Notes: generated by a model not told the origin, from the sequence alone. A stretch of 22,258 bases of DNA from a virus (IMGVR_UViG_3300023104_000130:1-22258); one strand, 5' to 3'; positions 1 through 9,939 are shown, counted from the stretch's first letter. Program-made: numbers and translations.

Positions 1-1221
1 ATGAGAATTTTAAACACTCCCGATCACATTTTCGACACACAAATCGACACAAGGAAAATCTTTGTGCCAATGAAACATAAATTCTATCTTAGAAATAATG
101 TAGGAGCTGACGGAAAATCACTCCTATATTTAAAATTGACAATGAAAGGTCAATTAAAAAGAATCTCCATCGATCAATACACCTACAAATCATTATGGGA
201 TCCAATTTCACAAAGGCGTATCGACAAAACAAATGAAGCGATAGACTTTAATCTTGTTTTGGAAAATATCGAAAGTAAAATCACAACAATCAAAACCGTG
301 TTCCGACTTTCAGAAACCGTTTTAACCCTTGAAGCTTTTGAAAATGAATTTAGAAACGGAATGCCGAGGATTGATTTCCTTGCTTTTTTCAAATATGAAC
401 TCGAAAAGCAAAAGGAAATCTGTCATCCAAACACTATAAAAAAGCAAAAAAGCGTGTACAAAGCCCTTAAAGATTTTAGAGAGAAAATCCTGTTCTCTGA
501 AATTGATGTTACATTGATTGAAAAGTTTAAAACCTTTAGGTTTAAAAAAGGAATGAAAAAAACCACAGTCAATTCAAATGTTGGAGTTATCAAGAAGTAT
601 ATCAATATAGCACTTGATTCGGGCATAAAAATGCCGATAACTTCAAAGCAAATCAAAGCAGGTTCTACAAATGGTAATAGAGAAAGTTTGACGGAAATTG
701 AACTGAATAAATTGCGGGGTTACTTTGAAAGTTCCTACTTGAGGGATAATCACAAACTCCCTTTGGGAATGTTCATTTTTTCTTGTTTTACAGGATTAAG
801 AATAAGTGATGTTCAACAGTTGGAGGAAAAATTTATAAGTGAGCGATATCTTAAATTTGAATCTGTCAAGACTAAGAAAAACCAAAAGATTAGACTTGCT
901 GCAGCTGCAGAAAATGTCTTGGATAGATGTCCTGAGATATTTACACACAAACATACGGACCAACACATTAATAGGATATTAAAAGATATCTGCAATCTTT
1001 TAGGGATAAAAAAACAGGTAACATTTCACTATGCTCGACATACATTTGCAACAAATTATCTAAGATTAGGAGGGAAAGTAGAAGTTCTGCAGAAAATGTT
1101 AGGGCATAGCAACATAAAAGAAACAATGATCTATGTAACAATTCTCCAGGAACAGCAAGATAACGCAATGTTGCTCCTGGATAATATTAAAATCACAAAA
1201 GACTCTCCGACTTGGCAGTAA
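1..1221 (+). CDS. Tyrosine recombinase (phage-type integrase)
   Basis: Site-specific recombinase expected to integrate and excise the element by breaking and rejoining DNA at att sites through a 3'-phosphotyrosine. The catalytic set is visible in order: Arg267 (FTGLRISDV), a Lys near 290-293, His343-x-x-Arg346 (HYARHTFAT), His369 (LGHSNIKET) and the nucleophile Tyr378 (MIYVT). Residues about 25-110 look like an arm-binding N-terminal domain (FYLRNN..DGKSLLYLKL), and residues about 120-220 like the SAM-like core-binding domain. It is about 406 residues, normal for Bacteroidota phage and conjugative-element integrases. The frame is open to the first base of the window, so the start is uncertain: Met1, Met24 at position 70 (MKHKFYLRNN resembles the usual N terminus) or a start further left are all possible. 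It is the only plus-strand gene, and its 3' end overlaps the last tail gene by 29 bp. Family is firm; which att site it uses is not visible. Confidence 0.93.
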   Translation: MRILNTPDHIFDTQIDTRKIFVPMKHKFYLRNNVGADGKSLLYLKLTMKGQLKRISIDQYTYKSLWDPISQRRIDKTNEAIDFNLVLENIESKITTIKTVFRLSETVLTLEAFENEFRNGMPRIDFLAFFKYELEKQKEICHPNTIKKQKSVYKALKDFREKILFSEIDVTLIEKFKTFRFKKGMKKTTVNSNVGVIKKYINIALDSGIKMPITSKQIKAGSTNGNRESLTEIELNKLRGYFESSYLRDNHKLPLGMFIFSCFTGLRISDVQQLEEKFISERYLKFESVKTKKNQKIRLAAAAENVLDRCPEIFTHKHTDQHINRILKDICNLLGIKKQVTFHYARHTFATNYLRLGGKVEVLQKMLGHSNIKETMIYVTILQEQQDNAMLLLDNIKITKDSPTWQ

Positions 1222-3082
1222 CACGCCACCAGGACAGATTCAACCTTTCCTTCTCAATTTCAGAAAAAAGATGGTAATTTTTATAGGCAAAAAACAAGCT
1301 CTGGATCTTTATGGCCCGGAGCTTCTCCACTGGGATGAGGAAATCCCAATTCCATCCAATTGAATTAATCCTGTATCGCAACCAATCTGAATAATCATTT
1401 TCGTATAGCTTGGGAATCAGTACATTTTCATTCAAATAAGCAACCGGCAAACCCCCTTCCGGCATCGGTCTGGAAAATAACAATCTCAATTTGGAATTGT
1501 CATCTTCAAAACTAAGAGCGGTCGTAACACCTTTTCTGGCAACAACCGGCAAGGGAAGAAGATTGATCTTAATCTCGCTTGTAGAATCACGAGTAATGTA
1601 ATCATTTATTATAGTTGAGCCGGCCTTCACAAGCATAGAATCATACTTATACTTTTCGCTATTTCCATCTGAAAAGGCGAGTTCAAATTCTCGATCATCA
1701 TGGAAACTTCTTACCGGTTCCACAATTTCAAAATCTACCAAATCAATTGCAGACTGACGTTTCAAAGCATTTTGATTCTTATTCATTGAAACCACAGAAC
1801 CTTCGACCAAAAAATTATAATTTTTAAAATTCTTGATCGCTGTAAAAAGATCGCGAACCGTCATATCCGGAACACAACGTGCCAAGTGTATTTCATTTAA
1901 ATTTAAAACAGAAAGAATAGGGGTTCCATCAGGGTTCCTGAATCTCACAGGTGTTAATTGAAGTGAGATTGCTTCAGGAAAATCCGGAGTTTCTGAAGGT
2001 ACAGAATCTCTTTGAGGCTCAATTTTTAAAATTTCCAAAATATCTCCTTCCTCAAAGGATATTAATTGCTCAAAACTTTGAGTTTTCATTCTTTGCAAAT
2101 AGTTTGCAGGTATTCCAGGGATTCCATTATGCTGATATAAAAAAAGATTTGAACTTACTCCCCCTGATATCTTTGCTATCGAGAGAACTAAATTTGATCT
2201 CAGTCCATTACTGGTATCCCTATAAACAACACTTAAAACTTCTCCACTTAAGACATAATCACCTTTCTTTTCAATTGTGATTTGCTTAAAAAATGAATAG
2301 TGCTTATAACCATTAAAATTGTATAAAAAACTATCCCATTCACGGTTTTTATACCTTATCTGGACTGCATCTTCAGACAATCTGGTATAATAATTGCCAT
2401 CACGAAAAATCAAAGCATCTCGCAAATCCGTATCATTCAAGATATCTCCTTGAAGACTATATCCTGAAGATTGAACAGCAACCTGGACAACATGCATTAG
2501 ATAAGGAAAAGGTTGCATTATATTCCTAATCAAATCAATGTTGGAATCCTCCTGAATGGCATTCTCAATAAATGCACCGGACTTATAATTATTAATGATT
2601 TTTTCGAAACCATTCCAATTCTCATCTGTTGGATCATATTTGTCCGTATGAACCATTCTAAAATTATAATTTGTTTCAGGATAGGCCTTATCGATTACTG
2701 ATTCTGCTTCCGACAAAATATCAACTACTGTTTTCAATTCAAGAGGCAAATCAGATAGTTTTTTATCAAATCCAGGAAAGGCTTGCAATCCAGAATTTAT
2801 AACAGCGTTTGCAATTCTACCCTTGACTTCCTGAATCTTAAGAACAGCTGAATCAACGACTCCATCCCGATCAAGTTTTCCCTCAAAGGAAGCTTTTTCT
2901 TGATGTGCATTATAATGGCCAGAAAAACCACTTTTTCGGGTAAATTCAGCATCCAAAGGAATTTCAAATGGAAAAGATATCTCAAGAGAAAAATCATCCT
3001 TGAACATTTGATTTTCTTCCAGGAAAGTGACTTTTAAATAAGTTAGATCTAACTTGAATTTTTCGTGTATAAAAACTAGCAT
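1193..3082 (-). CDS. Tail-tip / baseplate hub-like structural protein
   Basis: Last gene of the minus-strand late array, 629 residues, starting 2 nt after the stop of the 726-residue gene. It has no signal peptide or membrane segment. The N-terminal part (FSLEISFPFEIPLDAEFTRK, then a G/N-rich turn and a hydrophobic beta pattern) and the stretch DKYDPTDENWNGFEKIINNYKS near residues 147-168 resemble large tail proteins that I associate with the position after the tape measure in Bacteroidota phages. From that position I infer a hub or tail-tip role in cell contact and DNA entry. The C terminus is rich in W and Y (LNLSWWRVTAKSESLL). The fold cannot be assigned by eye, and a receptor-binding role is an alternative. 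The coding frame is secure: long, uninterrupted and tightly packed. Confidence 0.6.
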   Translation of the reverse strand: MLVFIHEKFKLDLTYLKVTFLEENQMFKDDFSLEISFPFEIPLDAEFTRKSGFSGHYNAHQEKASFEGKLDRDGVVDSAVLKIQEVKGRIANAVINSGLQAFPGFDKKLSDLPLELKTVVDILSEAESVIDKAYPETNYNFRMVHTDKYDPTDENWNGFEKIINNYKSGAFIENAIQEDSNIDLIRNIMQPFPYLMHVVQVAVQSSGYSLQGDILNDTDLRDALIFRDGNYYTRLSEDAVQIRYKNREWDSFLYNFNGYKHYSFFKQITIEKKGDYVLSGEVLSVVYRDTSNGLRSNLVLSIAKISGGVSSNLFLYQHNGIPGIPANYLQRMKTQSFEQLISFEEGDILEILKIEPQRDSVPSETPDFPEAISLQLTPVRFRNPDGTPILSVLNLNEIHLARCVPDMTVRDLFTAIKNFKNYNFLVEGSVVSMNKNQNALKRQSAIDLVDFEIVEPVRSFHDDREFELAFSDGNSEKYKYDSMLVKAGSTIINDYITRDSTSEIKINLLPLPVVARKGVTTALSFEDDNSKLRLLFSRPMPEGGLPVAYLNENVLIPKLYENDYSDWLRYRINSIGWNWDFLIPVEKLRAIKIQSLFFAYKNYHLFSEIEKERLNLSWWRVTAKSESLL

Positions 3083-3084
3083 AC

Positions 3085-5265
3085 TTATTCTGGTAATATG
3101 TTAAATTCAATATCAAAATCTTCTTCAGAGATTGAAGTATCTTGAGTAATAATCTTAGTTGAAGTAGCGTCAACTTTCAAATATGGACCTGCCGGACTAT
3201 CAAAAGACATCCAAACATTTAGCGAGCGAATTATCGAATTGACAATAATGTGCTCTGATTTGCCTAATTGCCCGGTGTTTAAAATAACCATCTGCCCATC
3301 TTCAGAATCAATTTTAGTATCGAATCCCTTAAGTTTTTTAAATTTAGATCCCAGAATGTGCTTAGTTGTCGATGTTATTCGTCTCCGTCCGGAAAACTCG
3401 AAAGGCTCAATCTGATTATTCTCATTCTCAAAAAAGATATAAGTCGACTCAAGTCCATTTTGAAAAACCAAATATCGTCTTGATCTGGTTTCCAAACCTG
3501 ATGAGATCATCATCTCAATGATGTCCCCAGGCTTGAAATCATTTGCGAAACGAAAGTAAGAATAGATCATCTTTATATTGTCTCCAGACGAAAAAGACTG
3601 AATTTCAACATCATCAATGATCCTATTATTTTTCTTAACCAAAAGCTTTGGGGTTCCTGGAAAAGAAAAGGAAATACCCAAGACAGAATTGGGAGTTATA
3701 CGTATCAATTCCTGCTGAGAAACTGTCAACAAAGAAAGTTGAGAGTCTGTCATATACGGCTTGTTTCCTTTTATCATTCGAAAAGTTTGGAGATTTCCGC
3801 TATAATAATCCAAAGCAGGATTCTCAACTTCTCCGGCGTAAACTTTCTCGATATAACTTATAGAAACTAGAGCCGGTTGTATTTGAGGTTTATGGTAATT
3901 CAACTCGAAATTTGGTACAAAATCTACTAAATTTTCAATATCATCGAGCAATTGATGAACAACGGTTCCGGGATGAAAATCAGCCTTGCCTTTATAAATC
4001 GGCAAATCAAAAACACGTGTGTAAGTAGTGCTCACATTCGTGTTTATCTTAAAGACCTTCAAGACCAAAGTAACTTCGATGTACGTGTTAATTTTGGAGG
4101 TTGAAAAATTCATAAAATCCAATTCTTTAGTGAAATAAAGATTACCTGGAACAAAAGGACTAGATAGAAATGTGATAAGGTTCAATGTAAAATCAACTGC
4201 AATTTTCTCACCGAAACTTTCAAAAACCAAAGGAAAACGATATGAGCCAGCTTCAAGACCATTTAGGTCTCCAGGAGTAACAAAAAGCATCTGATTTCCC
4301 GTACCCGAATAAACGGAAATATTCAACCAAATTGGAATTGATGATATAAGCTTCCAAGCCCCTGTAGACTCAATATTAATAATACTCATATTTGATACAG
4401 CTGCCCCCGCAACGACAGTCATCTGAGCAACTGTTGGATTAATTGAAAAACCGCCACTTGTGGACTCAACCACATATAGCTTAACCGGCACATTTACTTC
4501 AGTCAAACCATTCGAAACGGTAAACGAATAATCATATTGGCCAACAACAAACGACTCAATATCAGATAAAGATACTGTCAGTATTCCGTGATTCTCAGAA
4601 ATCAATTCTTGAGAAATATTCAGAATACCATCTCCAGTCGCAATTTCAAGTTCAACTGCAGGAAAAAAGGCAAAATTCTGTTCTAAAGGAAGTGGACCGC
4701 CAAGAACATGACTAAAGCTTAATCCTTGCTCAAGGTTAGGCAAACTTAAATATAGTGGAGGCGATGCAAAATCCGTAAAAACATCGAGTAATATAGGCAT
4801 ATTCTTAGCTGAAATTACCTCTCTAAAAGGAACAAAAGAAGGTCTCAATGCATCAATTGGAGGAATAGCACTGACTTTGAAATTTACTTCAAAAAGATAC
4901 GTTCCAGCAAACAAAAGATTGAGATTTTCAAAACTAAAAATAGGGTAATTTTCCCAAAACAGAGGATCCTCTGCCACGCTTCCCAACGGACCAGAATAGG
5001 AAGATTCTCCATTAACTTTCATCACAGGTAATGATACCTTACCGTTAAGGATAATTTCAAGTTTCCATTCAGTAAAACCGCTGTATTCTGGCAATAAATT
5101 ATAAGCTGGAAAGGTTATTTTATGTGTAAAAGGAGTAATTCCGTTTGCCCCCATCAAAAAAGGAAAATATAAGGATCCTGGATCAAGTTTCCAGTTGACA
5201 GAATTCACCTCATAGGTTCCATAAAGAGCAGGAGAAATATTCGGTATTAAAATTGGTAGTGGCAT
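3085..5265 (-). CDS. Tail protein with BACON-like / Ig-like domains
   Basis: A 726-residue beta-rich structural protein. Residues about 272-363 read as a BACON-type domain: a beta start (FSINPTVAQMTVVAG), the core W-x-L...P-x-W-L (GAWKLISSIPIWLNISV), then GTGNQ and a turn-rich beta run. Residues about 172-266 look like a second related beta-sandwich ending in FTVSNGLTEVNVPVKLYVV. BACON domains are known from Bacteroidota surface proteins and some of their phages, and usually extend proteins towards a surface. With the gene lying between the tape measure and the hub-like gene, a distal tail or fibre-connecting role is inferred. The N terminus (MPLPILIPNISPALYGTYEV) carries no signal peptide, as expected for a virion protein. 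Its start lies 2 nt after the stop of the 131-residue gene. Domain call is moderate, exact role low. Confidence 0.6.
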   Translation of the reverse strand: MPLPILIPNISPALYGTYEVNSVNWKLDPGSLYFPFLMGANGITPFTHKITFPAYNLLPEYSGFTEWKLEIILNGKVSLPVMKVNGESSYSGPLGSVAEDPLFWENYPIFSFENLNLLFAGTYLFEVNFKVSAIPPIDALRPSFVPFREVISAKNMPILLDVFTDFASPPLYLSLPNLEQGLSFSHVLGGPLPLEQNFAFFPAVELEIATGDGILNISQELISENHGILTVSLSDIESFVVGQYDYSFTVSNGLTEVNVPVKLYVVESTSGGFSINPTVAQMTVVAGAAVSNMSIINIESTGAWKLISSIPIWLNISVYSGTGNQMLFVTPGDLNGLEAGSYRFPLVFESFGEKIAVDFTLNLITFLSSPFVPGNLYFTKELDFMNFSTSKINTYIEVTLVLKVFKINTNVSTTYTRVFDLPIYKGKADFHPGTVVHQLLDDIENLVDFVPNFELNYHKPQIQPALVSISYIEKVYAGEVENPALDYYSGNLQTFRMIKGNKPYMTDSQLSLLTVSQQELIRITPNSVLGISFSFPGTPKLLVKKNNRIIDDVEIQSFSSGDNIKMIYSYFRFANDFKPGDIIEMMISSGLETRSRRYLVFQNGLESTYIFFENENNQIEPFEFSGRRRITSTTKHILGSKFKKLKGFDTKIDSEDGQMVILNTGQLGKSEHIIVNSIIRSLNVWMSFDSPAGPYLKVDATSTKIITQDTSISEEDFDIEFNILPE

Positions 5266-5267
5266 AT

Positions 5268-5663
5268 TTATTTAGTTTTACGTAAATCGTTGATCATTAT
5301 TCCGTGGTAATCATATAGTTTCAATTCATAGTCAAGAAGCCTAAATTCAAAAAAAACTTCACTGTTTTGTAAAACAATCACATCTTCATTTATTGTAAAG
5401 CTTGATATGTCCAAGCTCGCAATAGCCACTGAAAGAGCATCGAAAACCGATTTTTTTTGTATTGAAAATTCAATCTTTAAAACTGCATCATCTAAAGTTT
5501 GACCGAGTAAAAGACGAGCAATTTTGCCGTCTAGAATCAAATTATTTACAATTGTAGCTTGATCGATCCGGTTTATCAAAAATGTATAAACCTGGTTTAA
5601 AAAAACATTAAGCCTGGCATCGGAAAATACTTGCTGTTCGGAATATTTAGAGTAATAGATCAT
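5268..5663 (-). CDS. Small tail-module protein, unknown function
   Basis: A 131-residue protein I do not recognise. The first half is probably helical (LNVFLNQVYTFLINRIDQAT...LILDGKIARLLLGQTLDDAVLKI). The second half alternates in a beta pattern (FTINEDVIVLQNSEVFFEFRLLDYELKLYDYHGI). There is no signal peptide or membrane segment. The start codon shares one base with the stop of the tape-measure gene (TAATG), so the two are probably translationally coupled. The next gene begins 2 nt after its stop. Genes directly after a tape measure usually encode distal tail proteins; that is the only functional hint. Confidence 0.6.
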   Translation of the reverse strand: MIYYSKYSEQQVFSDARLNVFLNQVYTFLINRIDQATIVNNLILDGKIARLLLGQTLDDAVLKIEFSIQKKSVFDALSVAIASLDISSFTINEDVIVLQNSEVFFEFRLLDYELKLYDYHGIMINDLRKTK

Positions 5664-8600
5664 TATAATTTTGCATTAGATTCGTGATCGCTGAGTTCTT
5701 TAATTTTTTGTTTCATTTTTCTTGCTGTTTTCAGATCATTTACCAGGTAAGTTTCGAGGCCATCAGCTTCGAGCTTCTCCAGAACCACAACAGCTCGTTC
5801 AACCAATCCTGTCAACATCGCATTTTCGTACTGCAGAATAGGATTTATAGATTCTCCCGCATTTTCAGGAGTTTGTCCAGGATTAAAAACAGGATTTTCG
5901 CCTTGACGCTTTCGCTCGAGATAATCCACAACATTCGGAACTACAGGGTCATTTGAAAAAAGAACGTTTTGTGGCACAACATATTCATTCTTATGAACTG
6001 GCCCCGCTTCATCGTTGGAATTTCCAGAACCAGTAAATCCTCCCTTTTTATAACCGGCTTTAGGAGGAAGCGGAGTAGCTAATACTAACCCCAATTGTGC
6101 AGCTCCAAGCGCACCAATGATCGCAGTCCAAGGCATTCCACCAGTCCATGGTGAAGCAGCCATAGCTTTAGCAATACCAATACCCGTATTAACAGTTATT
6201 TCTAGGGCAGCTTGAATTTTTTGACGTTTAGCTTTTTTGTATTCAAGTTCGGCCTGCTTTTTCTCCAGACTAGCTTCTAAGTCTGCTACTTTGGAGTTGT
6301 ATTGTTCCTGTGTAATATAGCCTTTGTCAAGCTGATCCTGGAGCGCCTTCTTTTTCTTGTCAACACTTGAACGATACTTATTTAGAGAATGTTGATCTTT
6401 AGCGTCTACATAATCAAAAAACATCCCGAAAGCTTGTTTCATAGCCCCCGCAACAACTTCTACGGCTCTGATCTTTTCTGCAAAAGTATCCAGGCTATCA
6501 AATGCAGATTGCCAATCTTCAGGAGAAAAACCAAGAATATCTATACCCGATAAACTTTTGATTGCTTCAGCACCCGTGTCAGTATCTTTCTCAGTTTTCT
6601 TGACTCCAAGCTGAGAAAGTTTCAGAGCCGCATCATCAAGAAATTTTAAAAGAACTTCGCGTTCTTCCGGAGATATAAGGCTTATACCCTCCCATTGTTC
6701 CTGAGCAAAGATGCTTTGAACCATCGCCATCAAGGAAATCAGATGCTGCTGCTGCATTTCAAACTCTTCCTTCTGATGCTGCTCCTTTATTTTTTTCTTG
6801 GCTCCCTCAAGTGTTTTAACTTTTGTAAGCTCAGCTTCTGTCAAATAATCAGAAAGAACTTTTTTTGCCTGCTCAAGCGTATTGATTGCCTCGATTTCGT
6901 TGTTATGACGTGTCTGAAGCTGAGCCAAAGCCCTATCATTATCATCCTCCTGCTTCTTCAGACTCTTCTCAATGTACTTTTCTTGCAAAGCGGCAAGTTT
7001 CAAATCACGAGTTTGGTCTAGGGAAACCATCGTATCATTAAAAATCTTTTGAAGAGCAATCTTGTTTTGGATCTGTTTTCGCAAAAGCTCAACATCTCCT
7101 TTGGAATTTTTAGGGTCTTTTATTTGTTGATTGAGAGCGTCAATTTCTTTTTGTTCCTTGGAAATATTATTTTTAAGATCTTCAATTTTACGATCGTATT
7201 CCCTATTAAGAAGCACACGCTCTTTTTCAAATCCATCTTTAAGTAAATCAGAGCTGATATCCTGAAATGCACGTTTTGTCTCAAGCAAAGCTTTCTCCGA
7301 ATCCACAAAATCTTTTCGAAGATCCTCACTGTGTTTTTTTGCATCCTCTAAAGCTTTGGCTTTTTTCTTTATATCCTCTTCAGATAATTCATCAGTGTAC
7401 AATGCCTTCTCTTTTTCTAAATCAATCCATCGCTTGATTTCTGCAGTTGTGTTAAACTTGGCATCTATCATTCCTAGTTCCGTAGCCTGCTTGATCAATT
7501 GTTCACGCACAAGCATTCCTTCTTTCTGAAGCTGCAATTTTTCATTTTCAGTTTCCGTCTGAATATTTAATGTTTTCTGAAGAAAATCTTGTTTTTTCAA
7601 TTCCTCATCTAAAATTGCCTGACGTTCTTTAATATCAATATTTATCAGCCTGATTTTTTCTAAAGCATCCGAAATAACTCCTGATTCAGCTTGGCCTACC
7701 AAACTTCCTGATCCCCTACCAAATCGCTTATCCATCACAGCTTTCATTTCTCTGGCACTTTTCTCCAAATCGCCTTCATCAATTTCAACTCCCAGTTTAT
7801 ACTTGAGATTTACACGGTTAAGATTTTGGTATATCCTATAAATTTCTTCCTGCTGCTTCATCACCTTGTCCGCAACCTTGGCAGAGGCTTTTTCAACAAT
7901 TTCGACTTGTTTCTGAAGCGTGATTCGTTTTACATATTCCTCATTGACTTTTCTTAATGCCTTCCAAACTTCATCAGTCGTGGCATTTTCATCTTTCAAA
8001 TACTTGTTAAAAGCAGGATACTCTTGCTTTAGCTGGATGATCAATCTTTTCCTTTCCTCATTACTCGTGTTGGATGAGTTTATCTTGTAGACAAGCATAT
8101 TCATTTCGAACTGCTCCTCTTTTAGCTGGTCTGAAACTTGTTTCATTGGAGTTATAAGGCTCAAAAAGGAAGTTCCAAGATCTATAATGCTTTTAATTCC
8201 CTTACCAATAGCACCGTCGCCTTTCTCTATATTTAGAATAAAACCTTCCCAGGCAGAAGAAAAATTCTTCGTAGACCCAAGAATTGAATTCATTTTTTCT
8301 TTGGCCAATTTATCTGCAGAACCTGCAGAATTTTCCAAAGCTTTGGTTTGCTCATTGATTTTTGCAGACGAATTGGCCATAATCACGGCCACGGTTGCAT
8401 TCTCTTTACCAAATAATTCTACTGCTTTTTTACTTTGATTTGCGGATTTTTTTATCTCATCCAACATCTCCTGATAAGGCTTACCAGCTTTTGCAGACTC
8501 CAATAATATATTTCGGAAACCAGTTCCCGCAGTTTCAGCAGCGACGTTCTCATCCGCAAGTACTCCAAGTGTGGCATTCAATTTTTCAAAAGTCACGTTA

Positions 8601-9349
8601 TTCAAGGCGGCAACCTTGGAAACTTTTGGCAACGCAGTGTTTAAAGATTCAAAGCTCGTGGCCGAAACATTGACAGAATTGGCCATAATATCAGAGTACT
8701 TTCCTGCTTTGTCCGCACTCTCCCCATAAGAGTTCAATTGACCTCCGATAAGAGTTGCTGCTGAACCAAGATCAGTTTCCAAAGCCGTGGCGGCATTCAA
8801 AACATCCTGAGTCATTGCCTTAATCTCAGGTGCAGTTTTACCCAAACGGGCTAGTTCTGTTTGAAGAATAGAAACTTCTGCAGCTGAGTAAGACGTTGAC
8901 GCCCCATACTTGATCGCGTCAAGTGTCAAGCCTGCAATCTGTACCCTTGACTTTTGCATAATAGCAGCTAAATCGGCTTGCTTCTGGTCAAAATCAACAA
9001 TAATCCTTGCCGCTTCACGAACCTTATTTGTGAAGCCCGAAACTAAAGCGGTAATAGAAAAGGCAGAAAGCATCCCTGTAGCAACAGGACCTAGCGCCGT
9101 CTTTATCTTATTAAGAATGCCGGGGGTTTTGTTTAGATCATCACGAAATCTGGCTTGCTCTTTTTGAAGTTTAGAATATGTATCTCTCAACTCCTTTAAC
9201 TTCTGATCATAATCAGCAGCACCACGATTCAGATTCTTTATGGAATTACGAACTTTAGACATTTCAGCCGTAACCCCCCTCATAGAGTTGGTAACTTCTC
9301 TGTCGTTTATGTAGATATTTAACCGTCTGTTTATATTATCTCCCGCCAT
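5663..9349 (-). CDS. Phage tail tape measure protein (TP901 type)
   Basis: This 1228-residue protein should set tail length and fill the tail lumen during assembly. Residues about 110-370 match the TP901-type tape-measure core: AREAARIIVDFDQKQADLAAIM, TSYSAAEVSILQTELARLGK, then the A/G/S-rich helices with SADKAGKYSDIMANSVNVSA and FEKLNATLGVLAD. Residues about 440-880 are long, K/E/Q-rich predicted coiled coil. Near residues 1095-1130 is a hydrophobic Gly/Ala stretch (GIGIAKAMAASPWTGGMPW, then IIGALGAAQLGLVLATPLP). This is followed by GYKKGGFTGSG and VHKNEYVVPQNVL, the Gly-rich tail seen at many tape-measure C termini. The start ATG overlaps the stop of the preceding gene. The length implies a long tail; the family contains both siphovirus and myovirus members, so tail type stays open. 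Confidence 0.95.
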   Translation of the reverse strand: MAGDNINRRLNIYINDREVTNSMRGVTAEMSKVRNSIKNLNRGAADYDQKLKELRDTYSKLQKEQARFRDDLNKTPGILNKIKTALGPVATGMLSAFSITALVSGFTNKVREAARIIVDFDQKQADLAAIMQKSRVQIAGLTLDAIKYGASTSYSAAEVSILQTELARLGKTAPEIKAMTQDVLNAATALETDLGSAATLIGGQLNSYGESADKAGKYSDIMANSVNVSATSFESLNTALPKVSKVAALNNVTFEKLNATLGVLADENVAAETAGTGFRNILLESAKAGKPYQEMLDEIKKSANQSKKAVELFGKENATVAVIMANSSAKINEQTKALENSAGSADKLAKEKMNSILGSTKNFSSAWEGFILNIEKGDGAIGKGIKSIIDLGTSFLSLITPMKQVSDQLKEEQFEMNMLVYKINSSNTSNEERKRLIIQLKQEYPAFNKYLKDENATTDEVWKALRKVNEEYVKRITLQKQVEIVEKASAKVADKVMKQQEEIYRIYQNLNRVNLKYKLGVEIDEGDLEKSAREMKAVMDKRFGRGSGSLVGQAESGVISDALEKIRLINIDIKERQAILDEELKKQDFLQKTLNIQTETENEKLQLQKEGMLVREQLIKQATELGMIDAKFNTTAEIKRWIDLEKEKALYTDELSEEDIKKKAKALEDAKKHSEDLRKDFVDSEKALLETKRAFQDISSDLLKDGFEKERVLLNREYDRKIEDLKNNISKEQKEIDALNQQIKDPKNSKGDVELLRKQIQNKIALQKIFNDTMVSLDQTRDLKLAALQEKYIEKSLKKQEDDNDRALAQLQTRHNNEIEAINTLEQAKKVLSDYLTEAELTKVKTLEGAKKKIKEQHQKEEFEMQQQHLISLMAMVQSIFAQEQWEGISLISPEEREVLLKFLDDAALKLSQLGVKKTEKDTDTGAEAIKSLSGIDILGFSPEDWQSAFDSLDTFAEKIRAVEVVAGAMKQAFGMFFDYVDAKDQHSLNKYRSSVDKKKKALQDQLDKGYITQEQYNSKVADLEASLEKKQAELEYKKAKRQKIQAALEITVNTGIGIAKAMAASPWTGGMPWTAIIGALGAAQLGLVLATPLPPKAGYKKGGFTGSGNSNDEAGPVHKNEYVVPQNVLFSNDPVVPNVVDYLERKRQGENPVFNPGQTPENAGESINPILQYENAMLTGLVERAVVVLEKLEADGLETYLVNDLKTARKMKQKIKELSDHESNAKL

Positions 9350-9828
9350 CAGAAATCAATTTGGGATGAAATATTCACGATACGGTTTTCTCCAAGTTCA
9401 GTAGCCAGAACCTCAAGAGCATTTGTAGCTTTAAGAGCTTCAGATATATGATTCTTGGATTTGTAATCGATTCCCTTATTATGGGCAACCACAAATCCCC
9501 CAGAACGTTTGTGAGCGCTTACTTGACGAACCATCCCCTCTAGGTGGCGAGTGAAAGATTTAACATCGGCTCCATCCCTCTGCAGCGAACCCGTTTTACC
9601 TGTCTTTGTTGATCCGAAATGATGCATGAAAGAGTAGCGTGGAGAAGCCAGAACCAAGCGGTCAAGAACACCATCCCTGTATCGAGGTGTGACGGTGGAC
9701 CTATCCTCCATTGCTCCGGTACGCCTATGAAAAGTAGATTGAATTTTAGAACGGAAAGCTCCTCTTAAAGCCGCTGCGGCCTTATTCCCCGCTTTCCTTT
9801 CTTCAGCTTGAAAATTTGATTTGTCCAT
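9349..9828 (-). CDS. Tail-completion / neck-like protein
   Basis: A 159-residue basic protein just upstream of the tape measure, its stop overlapping the tape-measure start (TGATG-type junction). The run HRRTGAMEDRSTVTPRYRDG, followed by LASPRYSFMHHFGSTKTG, resembles the RTGxL...Y...HxFG pattern of HK97 gp10-like and tail-completion proteins, which act at the head-tail joint; that assignment is by pattern only. A longer frame reaches 9891, but that start lies inside a terminator hairpin. The ATG at 9828 (MDKSNFQAEERKAG) is the natural start, placing the hairpin and the ATGTCCTTTTT leader motif upstream of the gene. Confidence 0.6.
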   Translation of the reverse strand: MDKSNFQAEERKAGNKAAAALRGAFRSKIQSTFHRRTGAMEDRSTVTPRYRDGVLDRLVLASPRYSFMHHFGSTKTGKTGSLQRDGADVKSFTRHLEGMVRQVSAHKRSGGFVVAHNKGIDYKSKNHISEALKATNALEVLATELGENRIVNISSQIDF

Positions 9829-9880
9829 CTGTAGAATTTTGATGCAAATTCCAATTTGACAGACCGTGAAAAAAGGACAT

Positions 9881-9906
9881 AAAAAAACCACTCGAATGAG
9901 TGGTTT
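9881..9906 (-). terminator. Intrinsic terminator after the accessory genes
   Basis: Perfect 9-bp stem (9885-9893 with 9898-9906) around a 4-nt loop. On the minus strand it is followed by seven T (9887-9881). It lies between the stop of the 81-residue gene (9940) and the start of the tail-completion gene (9828), so it would cut the accessory cassette off from the tape-measure genes unless read through. Confidence 0.8.
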
Positions 9907-9939
9907 CCTGCTGAAAAATGTTCTTACCCTTTTCTCAAG

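Noticed and set aside
9829-9891. Longer N terminus for the tail-completion-like gene
   Set aside because: The start at 9891 lies inside a strong terminator hairpin, and the added residues (MVFLCPFFTVCQIG...) look like a chance translation of the leader.
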